A stretch of 25,671 nucleotides of DNA from an uncultured Lachnospiraceae bacterium (GTDB taxonomy: Bacteria > Bacillota_A > Clostridia > Lachnospirales > Lachnospiraceae). This document shows, one piece after another, positions 22,823 through 25,671 of the stretch. Position 1 is the first letter of the stretch. Each line of letters begins with the position of its first letter. The translations under genes were made by a program, and so were the position numbers. The notes beneath the pieces are model-generated. The model had not been told where the DNA came from. It saw nothing but the letters and a program-made list of their open reading frames with translations, and made no database searches. The stretch spans positions 1 to 25,671 of the forward strand of contig CACZHN010000023.1 of the NCBI GenBank assembly GCA_902780985.1. The letters are read 5' to 3'.

Positions 22823-24253
22823 CTACTTCTTCTTCCATGTTGACGGTGCGAACATTATAAGCACCGGAAAAAGTTCAAGTCTTCCCGCTATCATATCAAA
22901 GATAAAAGTCCACTTCGATAAGATCGTAAACTGTGAGAATCCTCCTGTAGGTCCTATCTCGCCGAGACCCGGACCGATGTTATTTATGGTTGCCGCAACC
23001 GATGTAAAGGTTGTGACAAGATCTTTATTCTCAGTACAAATTACCAGAAAAGAAATGATAAACACTGCGGCATAAGCCATCAGATATACATTTGCTATTC
23101 TTATGGTATCTTCATCCACTACATTTCCGTCGAGACGGATCTTCGTAACCGAACGCGGATGTGTATACTTGGATATCTCTCTCTTAATCTGCTTAAGATA
23201 AAGCACCCATCTCGAAACCTTGATACCACCGCCGGTGCTTCCGGCACAGGCTCCGACGAACATGACAAATACGAGAATAGCTCTGGAAAGAGTATTCCAT
23301 TTGTCGAAATCCACCGTGGCATATCCTGTGGTCGTCATTATGGATGCCACCTGAAATGCGGATGCTCTGACGCTCTCTCCCACGCTGCCGAAATCGCTCA
23401 TGATATTGAAACATATAACGATAACCGCGATGGCGTAAATTGCCAGATACCAGATAACCTCCTCGCATTTCAGAAGTTCTTTAAACTTCTTGCTGATGAT
23501 CAGATAGTAAACCTTAAAGTTACATCCGAACATTATGATGGATATGGTTATTATAACCTGACACAATGCGGAATAACTTGCACAACTGTCGCTTCTTACA
23601 CCGAATCCTCCCGTACCTGCACTACCGAAACTTATGCAGACGGAATCGAAAAACGGCATTCCCGCAAGATAGAGGGAAATGATCGATGCGATCGTAATAC
23701 CCGTATTCTTCAGGGCGATTCTCATTTTCGGGTCTGTCAGGAGTGTCAGATAATTCTTATACCAGGGAGACTCAGCCTTCATCAGGTTCATTTCATCCGC
23801 AGTGGACTTAAGGAAAATGAGCATGAATACAAGAACGCCCATACCTCCGATCCAGTGAGTGAAACTTCTCCAGAACAGCATACATCTGGCCATTCCTTCA
23901 ATGTCCGTCAGGATACTTGCTCCTGTTGTGGTAAAACCGGATGCCGTCTCAAATACCGCATCCGTAAAACTCGGAATCTCTCCCGAAATAAAGAACGGCA
24001 TAGCTCCCGTAAGACTCATAAGGAGCCAGGATAAAGCTGTAACTATAAAGCCTTCCTTAGGGTGAAGCTTCTTCGACTTCGGTTTGATGATCCTCATCAG
24101 GGTACCGATAGCCGCTGCCGCTGCTGCGATTATAAGAAGGTATTTTGCCTGAGATTCATGATAGTATAATCCCACTAAAAACGGCAGCAACAGAAATGCC
24201 CCCTCAAACTGAAGAAGCGATCCTAAAAATTGTAATATCAAACGGTAATTCAT
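22823..24253 (-). CDS. trkH: Potassium uptake membrane subunit TrkH
   Basis: 476 aa, the ion-conducting subunit of a Trk/Ktr-type K+ transporter. Four M1-P-M2 repeats are recognisable by their pore-loop filters: GFTTTGAS (106-113), SAGTGGFG (211-218), MTTTGYA (306-312) and NNIGPGLG near residue 427. The gating loop GACAGSTGGGIK (334-345) follows the third filter, as in TrkH/KtrB. It has 10-12 hydrophobic segments. The ATG at 24253 lies 9 nt after trkA; its ribosome site AGGAG overlaps the trkA end. Residues around the filters favour K+ with possible Na+ coupling. It is convergent with the PRTase-like gene and terminates before 22774. Confidence 0.94.
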   Translation of the reverse strand: MNYRLILQFLGSLLQFEGAFLLLPFLVGLYYHESQAKYLLIIAAAAAAIGTLMRIIKPKSKKLHPKEGFIVTALSWLLMSLTGAMPFFISGEIPSFTDAVFETASGFTTTGASILTDIEGMARCMLFWRSFTHWIGGMGVLVFMLIFLKSTADEMNLMKAESPWYKNYLTLLTDPKMRIALKNTGITIASIISLYLAGMPFFDSVCISFGSAGTGGFGVRSDSCASYSALCQVIITISIIMFGCNFKVYYLIISKKFKELLKCEEVIWYLAIYAIAVIVICFNIMSDFGSVGESVRASAFQVASIMTTTGYATVDFDKWNTLSRAILVFVMFVGACAGSTGGGIKVSRWVLYLKQIKREISKYTHPRSVTKIRLDGNVVDEDTIRIANVYLMAYAAVFIISFLVICTENKDLVTTFTSVAATINNIGPGLGEIGPTGGFSQFTILSKWTFIFDMIAGRLELFPVLIMFAPSTWKKK

Positions 24254-24262
24254 ATCGACCGA

Positions 24263-25621
24263 TTATCTCCTGATTATCTCATCCAGACTTTTAAGTCCTT
24301 TATGAGTAGTTACTATTACCACACTGTCACCGACTTCCATCGAATCATTTCCACCCGGACGAATGATCTTTCCGTTTCTGTTGATGCAGCAGATAAGTGT
24401 TCCGTCTATAATCGGGAGATCCTTGAGGCTGATTCCCGCTCCCGAAAAACCGCTTCGGATATTAAACTCCAGTGCAAGAGCCGCTCCGTCCAGCATTCTG
24501 TAAAGCGTCTCCACATCACTCCCCATGGTATTCTGCATACTTCTGATGTATCTCAGAATATAATCGGCAGTGATCTTCTTTGTTGATATGATCTGTCCTA
24601 CAGGAAGCTCGGATACGATCTCCTCGTAGGAATCTCTGTGAAGTCTTGTCATCATCTTCGCAGATGTATATTTGTTTGCATAGAGCGAAAGAAGGATATT
24701 TTCCTCGTCTTCGTTCATAAGTGCACATATGGCATCCATGTCATCCAGAGACTCTTCCGCCAGAAGATTCTTGTCCGTCGCATCTCCGCAGATTATCATA
24801 GCCTTCGGAAGTCGTTCTGCCAGTTCATCGGCCCTGTCAGGTCTCATCTCGATAAGCTTGACTCCAACCTTCTGAGTACTAAGCTTGCTGGCAAGATAAT
24901 AGGACATGGTTCCGCCGCCTGCAATAAGCACGTTCTTAATCGGCTTTGTCTTAATTCCCACTTTATTGAAGAAGGTATTAACATCGGCAAGTGAAAGTGT
25001 TACCGATATTTTATCTCCTGCTTCGATGACAAAATCACCACCCGGAATAGATACCTTTCCTCCTCTTTCAGCTATACAGATAAGAGCATTCATTCCTATC
25101 TTGGAATGAAGGTTCTTAAGCTGAAGACCATCCAGCAGAGAACCTGCCGGAACTACAAAACTTATAAGATTAACCCTTCCCTTTGCAAAGGTATCAACCT
25201 CAAAAGCAGATGGGATCTGGATCAGTCGGAGCATTTCTTCTGCCGCTACCATTTCCGGATTGATAGACATGGAAAGTCCGAGATCCTCTTTGATATATTT
25301 GATATCCTCAGCATACTGAGGACTTCTTACTCTTGCGATGGTCTGACATCCACCCGCTTTACGGGCTATCAGACATGTAAGCATGTTCTTCTCATCGTCA
25401 CTGGTTACCGTGATCATAAGGTCGGTATCTTTGATACCTGCCTCCATAAGTGTCTGTATACTTGTACAATCCCCATGATATCCCATGACATCAAGCGAAT
25501 TTGTTACCGATGAAAGTGCGCTTTCATCAACATCAATTACCGTAATCTGATGTCCCTCTTCGCAAAGTCTCATTGCGATAGATTTTCCGACCTTTCCACA
25601 GCCGGCTATCATAATATTCAC
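24263..25621 (-). CDS. trkA: Potassium uptake regulatory subunit TrkA
   Basis: 452 aa with the duplicated RCK layout of TrkA: RCK_N (1-120) with the nucleotide-binding GCGKVG (7-12) and the acidic end of beta2 (VIDVDE), RCK_C (about 140-215), a second RCK_N (230-350) beginning IAGGGTMS, where the third Gly is lost, and a second RCK_C (375-450). It binds NAD(H)/ATP-type ligands on the cytoplasmic face of TrkH and gates it. The start is GTG at 25621: GGAGG at 25629-25633 is 7 nt away, while the ATG at 25612 would be 16 nt away and would remove the first strand. The promoter is at or beyond the right edge of the window. Confidence 0.95.
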   Translation of the reverse strand: MNIMIAGCGKVGKSIAMRLCEEGHQITVIDVDESALSSVTNSLDVMGYHGDCTSIQTLMEAGIKDTDLMITVTSDDEKNMLTCLIARKAGGCQTIARVRSPQYAEDIKYIKEDLGLSMSINPEMVAAEEMLRLIQIPSAFEVDTFAKGRVNLISFVVPAGSLLDGLQLKNLHSKIGMNALICIAERGGKVSIPGGDFVIEAGDKISVTLSLADVNTFFNKVGIKTKPIKNVLIAGGGTMSYYLASKLSTQKVGVKLIEMRPDRADELAERLPKAMIICGDATDKNLLAEESLDDMDAICALMNEDEENILLSLYANKYTSAKMMTRLHRDSYEEIVSELPVGQIISTKKITADYILRYIRSMQNTMGSDVETLYRMLDGAALALEFNIRSGFSGAGISLKDLPIIDGTLICCINRNGKIIRPGGNDSMEVGDSVVIVTTHKGLKSLDEIIRR

Positions 25622-25671
25622 AACAGTTCCTCCAATATATAAAACGTCTCTAAGCTTCGTAAAGATGCTTC

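Noticed and set aside
23159..24034. Plus-strand open frame of 291 codons opposite trkH
   Set aside because: It mirrors conserved trkH codons; composition is biased to His, Cys and Arg, and no start signal or domain is present.
25622..25671. c-di-AMP or other riboswitch ahead of trkA
   Set aside because: Only 50 bases are visible before the window ends; not enough to support any aptamer.

Overview
The window looks like chromosomal DNA of a Clostridia member, most likely Lachnospiraceae. This is inferred from gene content (AddAB instead of RecBCD, a QueH-type epoxyqueuosine reductase, IspF, a 1.2 kb CDP-glycerol-type transferase), strong GGAGG ribosome sites, moderate GC and many small gene gaps. 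It carries no rRNA, tRNA, CRISPR or recognisable transposase. Almost everything is on the minus strand. Only two short single-gene units (7596-7829 and 22124-22762) are on the plus strand, each with its own good sigma-A promoter and hairpin terminator. No gene-free stretch exceeds 300 bases.

Read in the direction of transcription (right to left), the layout is as follows. (a) 25621-22823: trkA-trkH, a potassium uptake pair. (b) 22762-22124 (+): a phosphoribosyltransferase-fold protein convergent with trkH. (c) 22004-7856: one near-continuous 14 kb minus-strand run, addB-addA-queF-folC-small ORF (49 aa, overlapping folC by ATGA)-zinc-ribbon/TPR membrane protein-CDP-glycerol glycerophosphotransferase-DUF308 membrane protein-ispF-GNAT acetyltransferase-membrane protein. 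Gaps are 1-26 nt or overlaps. It mixes DNA repair, queuosine, folate, isoprenoid and envelope functions. (d) 7596-7829 (+): a 77-aa protein of unknown function, convergent with the end of that run. (e) 7488-6802: queH.

(f) 6607-3728: a probable operon of an orphan type IV pilin-like protein, a degenerate GGDEF protein, an AraC-type regulator and an OmpR-type response regulator. It ends at a clear hairpin terminator. The pilin leader can fold into a long hairpin that buries the pilin ribosome binding site. (g) 3603-1052: ABC ATPase, ABC permease and sensor histidine kinase with their own upstream region carrying an 11-bp-period direct repeat. The kinase and its likely partner regulator are therefore in adjacent but separate transcription units. 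(h) 902-66: a YhfC-type intramembrane glutamic protease with a near-consensus promoter bracketed by two palindromes. (i) 1-65: a perfect hairpin and C-rich sequence at the window edge, possibly the border of a repeat element.

Together, (f)-(h) form the accessory, sensing part of the window: envelope stress or antimicrobial-type ABC export with a two-component system, next to a regulated surface pilin and a regulated membrane protease. The rest is housekeeping. I see no wholly new enzyme system. The most unusual signals are the pilin leader hairpin and its operon partners, the double-palindrome promoter at 934-1010, three genes whose stop codon lies inside their own terminator hairpin, and the small folC-coupled ORF.
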